Shown in pieces: positions 1-11,701 of a stretch of 64,000 nucleotides of DNA. The stretch covers positions 124,001-188,000 of the forward strand of contig JAINUG010000026.1 of the NCBI GenBank assembly GCA_029706075.1. Direction: 5' to 3'. The notes under the pieces were generated by a model. It was not told the DNA's origin. It worked only from the letters and a program-made list of their open reading frames with translations, and did no database searches. How positions within the stretch are numbered: position 1 is the first letter of the stretch; every line of letters begins with the position of its first letter. The DNA is from Aldrovandia affinis (taxonomy: Eukaryota > Chordata > Actinopteri > Notacanthiformes > Halosauridae). A program made the position numbers and the translations under genes.

Positions 1-374
1 CTTCTCCCCGATTTTCTCCCAAGTCTGATCAGGTGACTGCACCCACTCCGTGACGACGCACTTGTACTGCCCCTCATCGCTGGGCAGGGCGCTGTAGACG
101 GAGAGCGTGACAGTGTCGGCTCTGACCCGCTCCAGGCGGATCTCCCCGTAACCGCTCCGCTCCTGGTACAAGGTTCCGGGTCTCACCGTCCCGTCCCGGT
201 CCACCGTGGCCAGGTCCTGCGGGGGGGCCGCGCCCTGTCTGTCTGTCCACTGCCACAGGACGGACAGACTGCTAGCCTTCTCCATGGCGGACCGCACGGA
301 GCAGGTCAACTGGATGGGGTCGCCCTCTGGGACCTCCGAGGAATTACTGGACAGTGACACGGTGATGTTGCTCC
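1..374 (-). CDS. igsf3: IGSF3 exon encoding Ig V-type domain 4 (partial, runs off window start)
   Basis: Translation of the minus strand from 374 downward is an open Ig V-type domain. It starts at SNITVSLSSNSSEVPEG, has the first cysteine in LTCSVRSAM, the core tryptophan in VLWQWTDRQ, and DEGQYKCVVTEWVQ with the second cysteine, ending QTWEKIGEK at the window edge. Order and motifs match the fourth Ig domain of vertebrate IGSF3, a type I membrane protein of the EWI family that acts at the cell surface. The acceptor is a pyrimidine-rich run ending in AG at 376-375. The first two exon bases complete a codon begun in the D3 exon (TTA A|GG), so the junction is phase 1. Two N-glycosylation sequons (NIT, NSS) sit near the start. 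The exon continues outside the window. The identification rests on remembered family sequence. Confidence 0.9.
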
Positions 375-489
375 CTGGGGGAGGAGGGGTCAAAGTTTAG
401 AAACAGATACTGGAGTGGGAACAATGAATACATGAAATGACATTGCTGGATAAGGACCTGGCTTGTTTTTACTTGATGAAATAAATAGA

Positions 490-655
490 GAGTGACAGAG
501 AGAGAGAAGGAGGGAGTGAGGAAGAGAAGGAGGGGGAGAGGAAAGGAGGGAGAGAAGAAGAAAGAGAGAGAAACAGAGGGAGGGAGGGAGAGAGAGAGGG
601 AGGAGAGGGGGAGAGAGAAAGGGAAGGAAGGAGGGAGAGTAAGGGAGCGAGAGAG
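490..655 (+). repeat. Polypurine (GA/GGGA-rich) tract
   Basis: About 165 bases consist almost only of G and A on the plus strand (gagaga, gggaggga and gaaaga mixtures), starting at 'agagagtgacagagagag'. Any open frame here reads as Glu/Arg/Lys-rich low complexity and is not a gene. On the IGSF3 transcript strand the tract is pyrimidine-rich and lies about 115-280 bases upstream of the D4 acceptor. Such tracts can form triplex DNA; that is inference. Confidence 0.9.
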
Positions 656-1982
656 GTTAAGAGGTATTACAGAGGAGTAATAAAGACAAGAGAACAATAT
701 TATTCACTCCTGGGTTAGCAATAAAACAAATAAATAAAATTACCAATGAATAAAACAGCAGAGATTAAAACGTAGAAATAAGCTAACAGCTCAATATTAC
801 TTCAAAATAGACAAACAAAGGCTGGAACTGCATTTAAGCTTGAAATTCCTGATTAAAACATTACTATATGCAACACCTCTAATGGACAGATGGAATTGAT
901 TTGGGAAATCTCAACTACAAGATATTTCAAGGATGACAGCTCAAAAAAAGGGATATGACAGTGCTTGGATCGAAGGCTTTAAAGGAACATGCCAAATTAT
1001 TTAGCCTTTGCTATTTTTAGCATCACCTCTCTGAAACGTTTTACAGTAATTCATCCAAGGCAAAGCTCTATAAAGCATACTCTATATATTAAATGGTTTT
1101 TTTATCAGTTACGTTATTTATTTAGATACCTTTGACTTACAAAGCATACATTTTACATTGTACCCATTCATACAGCTCTATAATAACTGAAACAATTGAG
1201 GTTAAGTTACTTTGTGAAGAACACAACAGCTGTGCCCTGCCCTGGTTTTCAATATGAAGCCTTGCAATTACCAGCCCAGTTCCCAAACTGCTACGCCGCT
1301 CTGCTGCTTGTTCTGCATAGTTTTTTCGATGCAAGGCAAACAGAAATTCTTAAATCCCCCACAAAAGGGAACCTTCTCATTCATTTTACTCAAACACAAA
1401 CGAATAAAGGCCCACTTTCCCATTGCCATTAGCATGCTCAGATTACAATAAGCTGCCTTGCCACAAGGCCCATCAGGGTATGGGATGGAATTCCTCCAGC
1501 TCTCCTTTTGAAGTTCACATTGCTCTTTCAATATCCGTTTACCCACGGGAAAGAAAAAAAGAAAAAATCCTATCTAGGGCCAAACTGTCACCAGTGTTTA
1601 CATCTCTTTCATCTGTTGGCAGTTCTTCACCTATTGCCTCAGTGGAGAGGCCAGAGAGGACTCTGGGTATTCAGCAGAGATGAGGAGAAGGAAAGGAGGC
1701 CCAGAAAACCTTTTTGTGCCAGACAACATTGCCCCTGTTTACAAACCCACCACTATAATTACAATCTACAAGTGCACGCTAGGGGTGGGCATGAGCAGTC
1801 CAACAGCCGCTTGAACATGAAAGGCTCCGCGTGATTGCTTGAAATATCATGCTAATTAAATAGGCCAGCGAATGAAAATGATTTTGTTTGAACTAAACAT
1901 TTGCTTTTAAAACACGGTGTCCTGAATTATTGTTTTAATAATAGGAGGTACTTCTGAATCTCTAAATGTGTTTTTTTCAAGC

Positions 1983-2009
1983 AAAAAAAAAAAAAAAAAA
2001 AAAAAAAAA
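1983..2009 (+). repeat. Poly(A) run
   Basis: There are 27 consecutive A on the plus strand. It could be the tail of an old retroposed sequence, but the upstream side shows no recognisable SINE or LINE. Confidence 0.85.
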
Positions 2010-3149
2010 GTATTTAATTTTTTACAGCAAACGAAACTGTGCGGGTTTGACTGATTTGGTCTGGGGCATGAAACCAGAAGTGCATTCATTCATTTCTGAA
2101 TTGCTTGGGGCATAGTATCGCATGGGTAATTGAAATTACGATTACATACAGCGTGGTAATTTGAACAGCTAAGGCAGAAATGTAATACTGTTGCTCAGTT
2201 AAGGTGGAAGACAGCATCTCAGGTGGGATTGGCCTTCATGGCTGTGTTTTTATACATTTTTTCAGAGTGATTGTGGGTGAATGTGTGGGGCTGGCGGAGC
2301 TCACGGGCCAGTGGCCCACAGCTGAGGGGGAAGGGGGGGTATCCCTCAGGAACTGATACGTCTCCTCCTGTTTATTGTTGATGTGTTTACATACATCACC
2401 CCCTGACCCCCTAGCACACACAAATCCAGTCCGGAGATCTGTTTACACAACCCTACTGCGGGGTGAGGGCTGTTTCCTCCAAGCCACTATCTCATGTCTG
2501 CTAATTCTCAAAACAACACATACATATACGCACACCACCCCCCAGGCAATCAGAGTATACAACTACGCTGTAGACAGTAATACAGACAGTATATATTTTG
2601 CTTTAAATGAGTCTACATAGGTACCTTGTATTGTTCCATTAATCCTCATTTGCTTATACAATGATTTGATGTCATTCAATTACACAATGATTTCATGTCA
2701 AGTGCCAGATGGGGACATTTTCTTTTACATGGATTTATTGCACACAATGGAGGTGCTTTTGTTCAGAAAACACTGACTGCACAAAAGGGTATCTGTGGAT
2801 GTGGGGGGCACAATGACACTAAATCTGTCCACAGGCTACTGAGGAGGAGATACTGCACCACATTACTCATGTACCAACACTCTTATCCAGGGTTAACTTA
2901 CCTTTCTCATGCATTAAACATCCTCCATTTACCCTGCTGGGACCTGCTCTTATTCCATTTGAGTGATTCAGGTTAAACCGTTTGTTCACAACATCGGTGT
3001 AGCAGCTGCAGCTTGACTCATGGACCCTCTGGTAACAAGTCAATCGTCTTGACTATGACTCCATCCTGCTGCCCAGTTAATCCACAGACACGATAGCCTG
3101 GATGGTCTCTATCATTCGCTGAGCTGCATTGTATGAAGTTAAACCCGGA

Positions 3150-3560
3150 TGTAGAGAACAAACAGGAAGCTGTGCTCCTCACTCATGCTTCTCATTGGTG
3201 GGGCCAATATGCATCTGTGTTACTCACGTAAAAGGCTAATAAGAAGCCCCGTTTCTCAGTCATAGGGCCAATGGGAAGCTGTGTTACTCACTCATAAGGC
3301 TAATAGAAAGTTCTGTTTCTCAGTCATAGGGCCAATAGGGAGCTGTGATACTCATTCATCATTCGAATAGGAAGACCCGTTTCTCAGTTATAGTGCAAAT
3401 AGGTAGCTGTGATACTCACTCATAAGGTTCATAGAAAGTTCTGTTTCTCAGTCACAGGGCCAATAGGAAGTTGTGTTACTCACTAACAAGGTTAGTAACT
3501 CATAGTGACAATAGCAGGCTGTGTCACTCACTCATGGAGCTAATAGGAAACTGTCTCACT
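3150..3560 (+). repeat. Degenerate tandem repeat (~60-70 bp unit) abutting the D3 splice donor
   Basis: About six imperfect copies of a unit read as 'actcactcataaggctaat' followed by 'gtttctcagtcatagggcca' and 'ataggaagctgtg'. Copies begin near 3178, 3223, 3283, 3349, 3411, 3477 and 3524. The array runs straight into the D3 exon boundary at 3564. On the transcribed (minus) strand most copies contain GTGAGTA or GTGAGT, which resembles a 5' splice site. The true donor reads CCCTTAA|gtgagtgag, so the repeat unit appears to include a copy of donor-like sequence. Confidence 0.75.
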
Positions 3561-3563
3561 CAC

Positions 3564-3950
3564 TTAAGGGCTGAACAGAGATCTGGACGTTGCGGGACCT
3601 CTTGCTCCTGTCGACGAAGTCCCCGGTGGGCGTCCTCTCCCTCTCGGTGACCCTGCAGATGTACTTCCCAGTGTCCTCCGGACGCAGCCACTGGAGCTTC
3701 AGCAGGTGGACGGATGGGCTCTCCTTCCGCACTGTCATCTGGCCCGCCGCTTCGCGCTCCACGTAGTCTCCGCTCAGCACGGGCACGGCGCTGGGGCCCA
3801 CCACCGCCACGGGCGAGCTGCTGAACACCCAGGACAGTGAGAAGTAGCGGTCCTGGATGTTCTGTGCGTCGACGGCGCAGCGCAGCTCCAGCGTTTCCCC
3901 GGCTGTGTAGGCCCGCCGCTCTGTGTTCACCTGGATACTGAAGTCCCTGT
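3564..3950 (-). CDS. igsf3: IGSF3 exon encoding Ig V-type domain 3
   Basis: The 387-base minus-strand exon (129 codons) is open throughout. After the completed codon it reads DRDFSIQVNTERRAYTAGE and LELRCAVDAQNIQDRYF (first cysteine), LSWVFSSSPVAVVGPSAVPV (core tryptophan) and EDTGKYICRVTERERTPTG (second cysteine), ending NVQISVQPL. These match the third Ig domain of IGSF3 (QNxxDRYFxxSW and GPxAVPVL are family-typical). The acceptor is gtcccctcag (3960-3951) and the donor GTGAGTGAG starts at 3563. Both junctions are phase 1. Domain function is extracellular; IGSF3 is reported as a surface Ig protein of the EWI group. Nothing is broken. The other-frame open reading frame across the same bases is a GC-rich shadow. 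Confidence 0.95.
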
Positions 3951-4011
3951 CTGAGGGGACAGAACCGCACACACACACACTTCCCTTAGAACAGCTTCCC
4001 TGGAGAGTCCC

Positions 4012-4567
4012 ATCAAAGGAGGTTATATTAATGTTATATAGCGCCTTTGTCAGACCGCACTTAGAATACTGTGTGCAGTTCTGGGCACCGCACTACAAGA
4101 AAGATATTGAAGCTCTTGAAAAAGTCCAAAGAAGGGCAACTAAACTGATACCTGGTATGAAAGGTAAAAGTTATGATGATAGACTTAAGGCACTCAATCT
4201 ATTTAAACGTAGCAAACGGAGACTTAGGGGGGATTTGATTGAGGTTTTTAAATTCCTAAAAGGGATTAACAAAGTAAAATACCAAAGATTTTTTAAGATA
4301 AATGGGGTCAGCAGAACAAGAGGCCACAGGTGGAAATTAGTTAAAGGCAAATTCCGCACAGATATTAGGACGTTTTTCTTTACACAGAGAGTTGTCAATG
4401 CCTGGAACAGCTTGCCAGGTCAGGTAGTAGAGGCAGAAACGCTCGGGCTATTCAAGTCCAGGCTAGATGTAGTACTAGATGCTCTTTAGATTAGGACATG
4501 ATGAGCCAAGATGGGCCGAACGGCCCGTTCTCATCATTATGTATTCTTATGTTCCCATGTTCTTATA
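4012..4567 (+). mobile_element. CR1-like LINE, 5'-truncated 3' end
   Basis: The plus strand encodes the C-terminal part of a non-LTR ORF2. It starts at SKEVILMLYSAFVRPHLEY and continues through VQFWAPHYKKDIEALEKVQR, RRATKLIPGM, DLIEVFKFLKGINKVKY and VVNAWNSLPGQVVEAETL to a stop at 4487-4489. The frame is open over about 159 codons. A short 3' UTR follows, with a palindromic gggccgaacggccc and short tail repeats (tattcttatgttcccatgttcttat region, 4543-4567). This is typical of CR1-clade elements, which end in short tandem tails rather than poly(A). The family was called from remembered CR1 ORF2 sequence. The 5' end of the insertion lies 61 bases from the D3 splice acceptor, antisense to IGSF3. 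The copy at 32480-33664 is the same family. Confidence 0.85.
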
Positions 4568-5852
4568 ACAGCCATAGCAGGCCATGGAACTTTTTCAAAT
4601 AAATCAGAGCAGGTCTGTGGTTTGTACCGTAGAAACACTTTTATCCCCATAAACACTATGCATTACTGCAACTTATAGTTGCTTTCCAGAGTAATGCCAT
4701 GCTCATAAATGTGTTATGCAGGCAAATCATTATAATTAATATATTATGTGTGACCCTTTTTTCTTATCACTGGGAGAACAATAAAGGAAGGACATGAGGA
4801 CAGGATAAAATGAACATCAAAGAAAATGATAAAAACCCATTTAATTCTCCAGACATCAAAATATAATAGCACCAGATGCCTTTTAGGGCCATATTTACTG
4901 AGTATTTGTGGGACGTAATATACGTACACGAACCACCACGTGCATGTAGTGTAGATGAAATGTGATAAAAGCGGGGGCCGTTGATTTTTTGCGGGCTAGT
5001 CTACATATGCATTTCGCTGTCAACGCATGGCAAAAATCGCAAACTGCTATAGTAATTATCCGAATTCTCAGAACTTTCCACTCCACGGTTTTATTTCAGT
5101 TGTTCTGAAATGAATAGGTGCTATCACCACGTGTGCGAGACAAGCTTTTAATAGCAATATTTCAATGTACATTTTCACAACGCTTGTTGTAAATTTCCCC
5201 CCCTTACAGTTGAGTATGTTTCTGAGTGGTGTCAAGGAAGGGTGTGAACAGGATTTTCTGCTCAAACCCTTTCTGATTGTTCAGATGCACTCTGTTCTTA
5301 GTCAAGCTCACAGACACAAGCTGTGTTTGCACTATTAAGTTCTATATAGTACACCTTATGTTCTCTGTACAAACATTGCATTACTATTTCACCGCATTTC
5401 CCCTTTTTTAAGTAATACCTTAAGGCAGCAATTATTCTGACTTAATAAAAGATTTCCTAATAATGCATTCATCTACGAAGCCCAAAGCCTGCCACTGTAT
5501 ACACAGACAATTTATAGAACAGACTGAATTTTGTGTTTACATTATGCTATTCATATAACATGCGGGGTGTACTTTTTATGCATAACAACAATATGAATAG
5601 GCATCAATAATAAAGTATATGCCCTTGGTGCCCCATGCCAAAGCACAGCCAGCAGCTCATTGTCTTTCAATTGTATTAGCAGTGGAGGTTCAGGGAGACA
5701 GTGCATATCTTGGCCTCTGTAGCGAGAAAGTAGAGTGACCTGCAATTGCGCCCCCTGGGGGAAAATCCAGTCCATGGCAGAGCCATTACCACACTTTCTG
5801 AAATGTTGTTGAGTGCCAAGTCGGGAGTTGAGGGATGGCAGTTAGAAAGCCT

Positions 5853-5860
<8 letters not shown>

Positions 5861-5900
<40 letters not shown>
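5861..5900 (+). repeat. (GT)20 microsatellite
   Basis: This is a perfect 40-base GT dinucleotide run between 'tttcatttt' and 'cagggggg'. Confidence 0.98.
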
Positions 5901-5901
<1 letters not shown>

Positions 5902-8877
5902 AGGGGGGTAATCTTGTGGTGTAAGGACAATGCCCAACAACAAAGTCAGTGGAGCGATCAGTATAATAGTCTAATTTAGAATAAGGTTGTATTTTTCCTG
6001 ACAGGTTAGAGATGCCTTGCCCTTTTTCTTTTGACTAAAGGCTCTCATTTGATGCCTTACAAATGAAACATGCTAGTTGGGGCGGCAACAGCATTCAAGG
6101 TTTTGTAATTTTAGTGTCTGTCTGTGATTCAGCACTGAAAATCTGAAAGGAGATGAAAATATATAGTGACAGATGAAAGGCAGGTGAAAGGGAGGAAAAT
6201 GAGAAAGGACAATAGGGGGGAAAAGAGTGAGAGAGAATGAAAGAGAGAGAGAGCAAATAGAGTGGTGCACAGTAAATCTACATTCTACCCATAAAACCCA
6301 CAGCTCTCTCTCTGTGCTGTCTGATTGCACAGGGAGAGGTGAGAGGCCTTGCAGGAGACTCTTATTAATATGAGCACACAGAGGTCTAGTGAAGGACTCT
6401 GAAATGAAAATACACTGGACCTTTGTCAGATTCAAAGCCTCCTAATACATTGGAAATTTTTAAATGTTATTGTACGGCAAGGCTGCTGTGTCGGTGAATA
6501 AATGTTGCTTTGCCTTTCCACTGGCTAATAAACACTTTGGTACAGCACTCTGTGGCCAGGGCAGTGGGGAACGCTTCAATAAAATGAGAATGACACACCA
6601 GGTTTCAAAACAAAAAGCTAATTGCACCCAGATTCATCAATAATTCAGGAGAAGTTCCCTATCATTAAGAGATTTGCTACTGCTGTGCCAATTCAATTCC
6701 TTCAAATAATAATAAAAAAGATATCATTTAAAAAGAAATACATTTTCCATTGAGTCAATTTCCCCTCACTGTTTTCAGATCTGTAGTGTAGCTTCATAGT
6801 TTGTGCTGTTTTCTCTTTGGCGGATGAGAAAGGACTCAACAAGGGTCTTGGTGTTCTGTGTTGCATGGGCTGGCCGGGCCACTCTTATGATGCTTAAGGG
6901 AGAGTTCACGAGGGCACACTTCACTCACTCTTGAGAGGGTCGACAGATTTCACACACCCCGCCGACTATAATGGTGGCATTCTTCAGATCCCTTGTTTAC
7001 AGCGACCGGGCCTCCATGCACCACAATAGCAGTATTTGTGAAAGGAGGAGTGATCAGTGCGCGTGATTCCATCCTTGACACGATTAATACACGAAACCAA
7101 AAAATGACATGAATGATGCCTCAGAATGACTTGGAATGTCACACAAAACTAATTAGAGGTCGAGCGTGCGACCACCAAGTTCAGGCGATTTTTCTTCTCC
7201 ATTTTTGGCATTTTTTTGTGACAGAAGAAAAGTCCTGTCGGAAGGCATTCATCTTTAGGGGAACATTTGGTTTGAATTCTTCCCCGCCAGCAGGAAAAGC
7301 GCATATTTGTCCTTTCTCAATGACAGAGTTGTATAATGTGACATTGTGCAAGCTGTTTGATGGGCTGTTAACTGTTCTGCCAATCCTGAGGAGTCTTTTT
7401 TCATTAATGGAAAAATAATTATAAAATGTACACACATGTCCCCATGTATATTTCAGTCAATTCTAAAAGGAAGGGAGTTCCACCCACATAACTCTGCTGC
7501 CTGTTAATCTTAGTACGGGTAACAAATGCATTGTCCAGCAGGTTCAATGGCCTTTTAGATGTCCCAGGAAGGCTGTAGGTGAAACACTGAGCAAAATGAC
7601 ACAGAATGCTGTGAAGTGGCTGCTTCTTCTCTATTGGCATTTATGATTAGAGAGGCTGATTGGGATAATGGCCCTACGATGGGTTAAGAGAAGTCTGATT
7701 AAATGTCCTAAGTATTCATCAAACATCATTCAGTGGGGCATCTGCAGCCCTTGATGCGACATAAAAAATTGTTTTAATATCCGCTTAGACACGGATGTTC
7801 AAGGAACCCACGGTGACCTCGAACACCATGACAACAAAGTCTTCACATTCCATCAGAATCAGAGTTGTCGGTCCCTGGGAGACCAACTCTTCATTAAAGG
7901 CCAGGATTAAGATTGGGTCTGCCCCCGTATACCACGGGACATCTGAGAAGGGAAGGGTCGCTGTCGATTCCCCATCTCATCTGGACAGGGCGTGGCTGCG
8001 TGAGTTTGCTCTCTCCTCCTGTCATCTCACAGCCACCGATTCAGAATGCAGAGTTTACATTCACAGGAGAAATATAATTTGAAAAAAAAGGACACTCTTC
8101 CTTCAGGGGGAAACGTTCAATGCAAGTGACTGCTAAAGTCACACAGGAGAGGGGACCTGAATGGCGAAGAGTCATTCTATGGGACTGCGTTGTGGCCGAT
8201 ACATAATCCCACTCCACCGGCCCACCTGGCACCACAGTGCAGCCTTTGTGCTGTCTCAGATGCAAGTGAGATACCACTCCGGTCTTAATAGGATCGGAAG
8301 TGACCTTCCCTGGAACCATGTAATAAGCTTCATTTTGAGATTGCAATCAGGCTTGCATAATCTCGTCTCAAACGAGGACCTGCACACCTCTTCTGCACAC
8401 TACTCTTTCAGTTCAACATGCACAGAGGTGCATTAAATGAAATCCACATGTTTCCAAATGCTTCCATATGTTAGGTGCATTCGTAATTTCAAAGATGTTA
8501 AGGAGACCTCATTGGGTCAAAAATCTTGATTATTTTGGAGCCGGAAAATTTAAACTTGAAACCGCATAGGTCTTGAGAACATTCCAAATGCTCATCAATG
8601 GAGTAATCCTTTAGCAATGATGGGCAATTAATTACGTGATTGCCTGATGCTAACGATTGCGACCTGCAATTAATGGCTGAACTGAACCGACGAGAAAAAG
8701 CTTTGGTGCTCCTGTCCACTGCAATGAACTTTTTACTGGTCCTGAAAAGCAAGTCATTAACGGCACATCATAGCCTGTTAACGCGTTCGGGAGTCATGAA
8801 GCCGCATTTACACTTCACTACCCTTCCCATGGTGCCCTTTTGGAAAGGGTCTTTTTGTAAGGGTCTCCCAAACCTAC

Positions 8878-9294
8878 CCGTGGGCTGCACTTTGATCGTG
8901 GTCTTCTCCGACTGCTTCCGGGTCATGGCATGCCATGAGCGGTCCTGGTCCTGGATCCACTCGGCCGCCTCGCAGTAGACCAGGCCCTGGTCGGCCGGCT
9001 GCAGCCTGTAGATGGTGAGCTTGTACGTGGCGCTGCTGGTCTTGTCCAGGCGGATGTCACCGGTGTTGAATCGCTGCTTGTATGGCCCGCCCGCGCGGAG
9101 CACAAAGTCCCGGGACAGGGTGACCAGGTCCTGGGGGGGGGCACTCTGGTTTGGCGAGCGCAGGTACCAGCCCACGGAGAGGTGGGTGTGCTGCGAGGTC
9201 TGCCGGGAGACCTCGCAGGCCAGCTGGAGCGCGTCCCCCTCCACCTTGCTGAGTGTCTGCGCCGCGGACGTCACGCTCAGGGTGTCCGGGATCA
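8878..9294 (-). CDS. igsf3: IGSF3 exon encoding Ig V-type domain 2 (with EWI motif)
   Basis: The 417-base minus-strand exon (139 codons) is fully open. It reads VIPDTLSVTSAAQTLSKVEG, then LQLACEVSRQTSQHTHLSVG (first cysteine), WYLRSPNQSAPPQDLVTLSR, then GLVYCEAAEWIQDQDRSW (second cysteine and Glu-Trp-Ile), then AMTRKQSEKTTIKVQPT. The EWI tripeptide after the second cysteine is the hallmark of the EWI subfamily (IGSF3, PTGFRN, IGSF8, CD101). HTHLSVxW and CEAAEWIQDxDxSW(Y/H)AMTRK fit IGSF3 specifically. The acceptor is ccgcag (9300-9295) and the donor GTAGGT starts at 8877. Both ends are phase 1: G|TG ATC at the start, G|AC at the end. One sequon (NQS) lies near the C'-D region. Confidence 0.96.
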
Positions 9295-10607
9295 CTGCGG
9301 AGGGGAGGAGGAAGAGGGCCGTTAGCGCCTGTCACCGCAACCCCAATCTCAGGCTCAGACCAAGCGTGAAACTCAGGCCTCTAATGTTGAATTTTGTAGG
9401 TTCTGGCACATACCACACACATGATAGTTAAGGCAAAAACATTCTCCCCCATCCCCCTACTTCCATTGTTGTTTCTTTTCACCTGGCTGTTTTAGAAGTT
9501 TGGTTGTTTTAAGTATGTGGTTATTGCTTGATTTGTATGTTTTTACTGGAAAGGGAATGCAATTGCCTACACATATAGTAGAACCTCAGAGACAGTGACC
9601 TCAGAGTTTCAGCATGAAACTCGTACAACGTACACAATTACACCTTATCAATATAAAGCTATGTTGCAACAGTGTGAGCGTTAAACCGAGAAGAGTCACA
9701 CTTTCCATCAATTTTTAAAAATCCAGAATACTTTCCAAATTAGGTACATATCTTGACACTTTTGCTAAAGAATACAATTTGGGAAGATCAACAGCATTTG
9801 ATATAAAGAACAAACCAGAACAAAATGTAAAAAAAGTTTGCAATAGAAGCCAAAGATAGCAGGTCACTGAAAAGGAGATGTATTGTTTTGAAAATCCAAA
9901 TAGAAAAAATAAAATGATGAAAGTTATAAGGAGATCCGGATTTTACAAAAGAAGGACAGTAATGTTAGTTACGATTCCAATCAATAAAGGATTCAAATTC
10001 TTTAAATTGGTGTGTTTTGGCCAATCAACCTCCCGAACTGTTTGTTTCACAGAGGTGATAAGGTGGTAGTTATGAGGTTATGATCATTGCTATTTGAAAA
10101 GAGCTTTACAAAAAAAAAAAAAAGAGGAAAAGCTCTATGCTCAAAAGCTCTGTACTCTATAAAGTATGTTACCAGGTTCCTTCAAATCAGTTTTAGAGAA
10201 AACTTAGTTTCTATCAGTTCCAGCAGTTATCACTGACACTTTTATTCAAACCCCTTAGGGAGATAAAGAAATGACATTCCATCATTGACAAGATACATGA
10301 CCCTTTGTTCTCCAAAACAGCCTAGTTCGGTCCCATAAATGCACAGAGCTCACTGTCAAGACACCATTAAATGCTGCACACACAAAACACTAATGTCATG
10401 AACCTGCATCACAACGTCTCTCCTATGCTCTGACACATGCACGCACGCACACACACACACACAGACACATCGTTATGACGCACAAATCCCACAACATGAG
10501 ACTTCTCATGGGTCTTTTATGTACTGACCAGATTTGAAATGATTACTGAACATTCGTTTGGGATAGAACTTCTCACTCTCTCTTTCTCTCCTTCTATATT
10601 TTTACAT

Positions 10608-10745
10608 TTGACATTTTAAGCATTTAGCAGACGCTCTTATCCAGAGCGACTTACAAGTTGTGCATTAATACAAGGTAAGAACAATCATAGTTAGTGCACA
10701 AGATCAGTGCAGTAAAACGGCAATAGACATCATTGCAGGCGTCTG
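10608..10745 (-). mobile_element. LINE/SINE 3'-tail fragment (GCTCTGGATAAGAGCGTCTG type)
   Basis: The reverse complement contains TAAGTCGCTCTGGATAAG and GAGCGTCTGCTAAATG, then AAAATGTCAAATGTAAA. This is the 3' tail shared by many fish SINEs (V-SINE type) and their partner LINE. Upstream of it, 'ACTGATCTTGTGCACTAACT' and 'GATTGTTCTTACCTTGTATT' match the equivalent part of the copy at 28345-28462. The shared body suggests a 5'-truncated LINE or SINE of one family. Confidence 0.65.
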
Positions 10746-11701
10746 CATATCATACCTGTAACACTGGGAAAGAAAAGGTTAGTGGGTTTTTTTTTTAGTG
10801 TTTTTTTTTTTTTTAAACACTCTCTCTAAAATTCGGGAGGAGTGGGCCAGAGCTGGACTCATGCCAGGGCAACATCTGTCCAGACAAGAGCCGCATGCAG
10901 GTGTTGAAGTGGCAGACAGCCAGAACGGAACAGTACCTGTGATTACAGCTGAGGCTAGAGACACATGACATCACACAGTCTCCATGTGACTGGCTGCAAA
11001 ATTCATCATCACACAGACTGAGGCCTCACTAAACACTGACATGCGCTCCATAACACATGGTCAGGGGAGCCATTTCACACAGGCCGACTGGCAGTAAGCA
11101 TGGATAACATGATATTCCAGTGTGAGTAACGTCAACTAGTCATGCGCTACAATGCAAGCTGTGACACTGATTCACCGTGTCTATAAAAGTTAGAGATGTT
11201 ATGTCTGTGCATCGCATTCAAGCCCAGATCAGACACAAACATTCCGCAGTACCGGACTAAAAATAGTCTAATTATAATTTTTAGAGCTGAATGCATTTGC
11301 TTTAGTTTAACATATTCTAAACAAAAATTAGACCCAAAAAGTAATTGATAGATCATAACAGAGCAGAACAAAACCATGCCAGCGAGGCATTACTGAGACA
11401 AGGCGGGTTTGTTCAGCAAACAAGAGTCTGAACAACGCATAAATCTCCATAAATAAAGACAAACTACCAGGGAAACGAATCATCAGGCAGGATTATTTTG
11501 AGAGCAAAAAACGTGACATTACCATCACACCTCTACACTATTTTTACATATTCCTCAGCACAGTAGTTTGACTGAAGCTTAGTCTCAAATACTTTTCTCA
11601 AATCTTATGCACATGACAGTATTTGAGACCTGTTCCGAATATATAGGGGTCTGGATAACCATTGGCATATCATAACATGAATAACATAACATATAGCAAA
11701 A

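Larger units (their letters stand above)
375..3563 (-). other. IGSF3 intron between D4 and D3 exons
   Basis: This is intronic sequence of about 3.2 kb with GT at 3563-3562 and AG at 376-375 on the minus strand. It holds a purine tract (490-655), a 27-base A run (1983-2009), a short duplication of an 'acaatgatttgatgtca'-like segment near 2658-2700, and a degenerate tandem repeat (about 3150-3560). I see no coding signal or recognisable transposon in the remainder. The short open frames are scattered and unsupported. Confidence 0.8.
3951..8877 (-). other. IGSF3 intron between D3 and D2 exons
   Basis: The intron is about 4.9 kb, with GT at 8877-8876 and AG at 3952-3951 on the minus strand. It contains the CR1 fragment (4012-4567), a (GT)20 array (5861-5900) and a short GA-rich stretch near 6200-6255. 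From 4568 to 5860 and from 5901 to 8877 I see only AT-balanced unique-looking sequence with no supported coding, RNA or transposon signal. Confidence 0.8.

Noticed and set aside
1137-1834. Overlapping 65-108-codon frames on both strands
   Set aside because: No motif or splice pattern. Consistent with chance openness in unique intron DNA.
3560-3976. 138-codon second open frame over the D3 exon
   Set aside because: An off-frame shadow of a GC-rich Ig exon; the correct frame has cysteines, tryptophan and IGSF3 motifs. The other-frame readings at 74-256, 8923-9144, 9057-9335 and 59393-59626 are rejected likewise.
7113-8436. Cluster of 90-100-codon frames in the D3-D2 intron
   Set aside because: No recognisable motif, composition like flanking intron, frames on both strands overlap. 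They look incidental.
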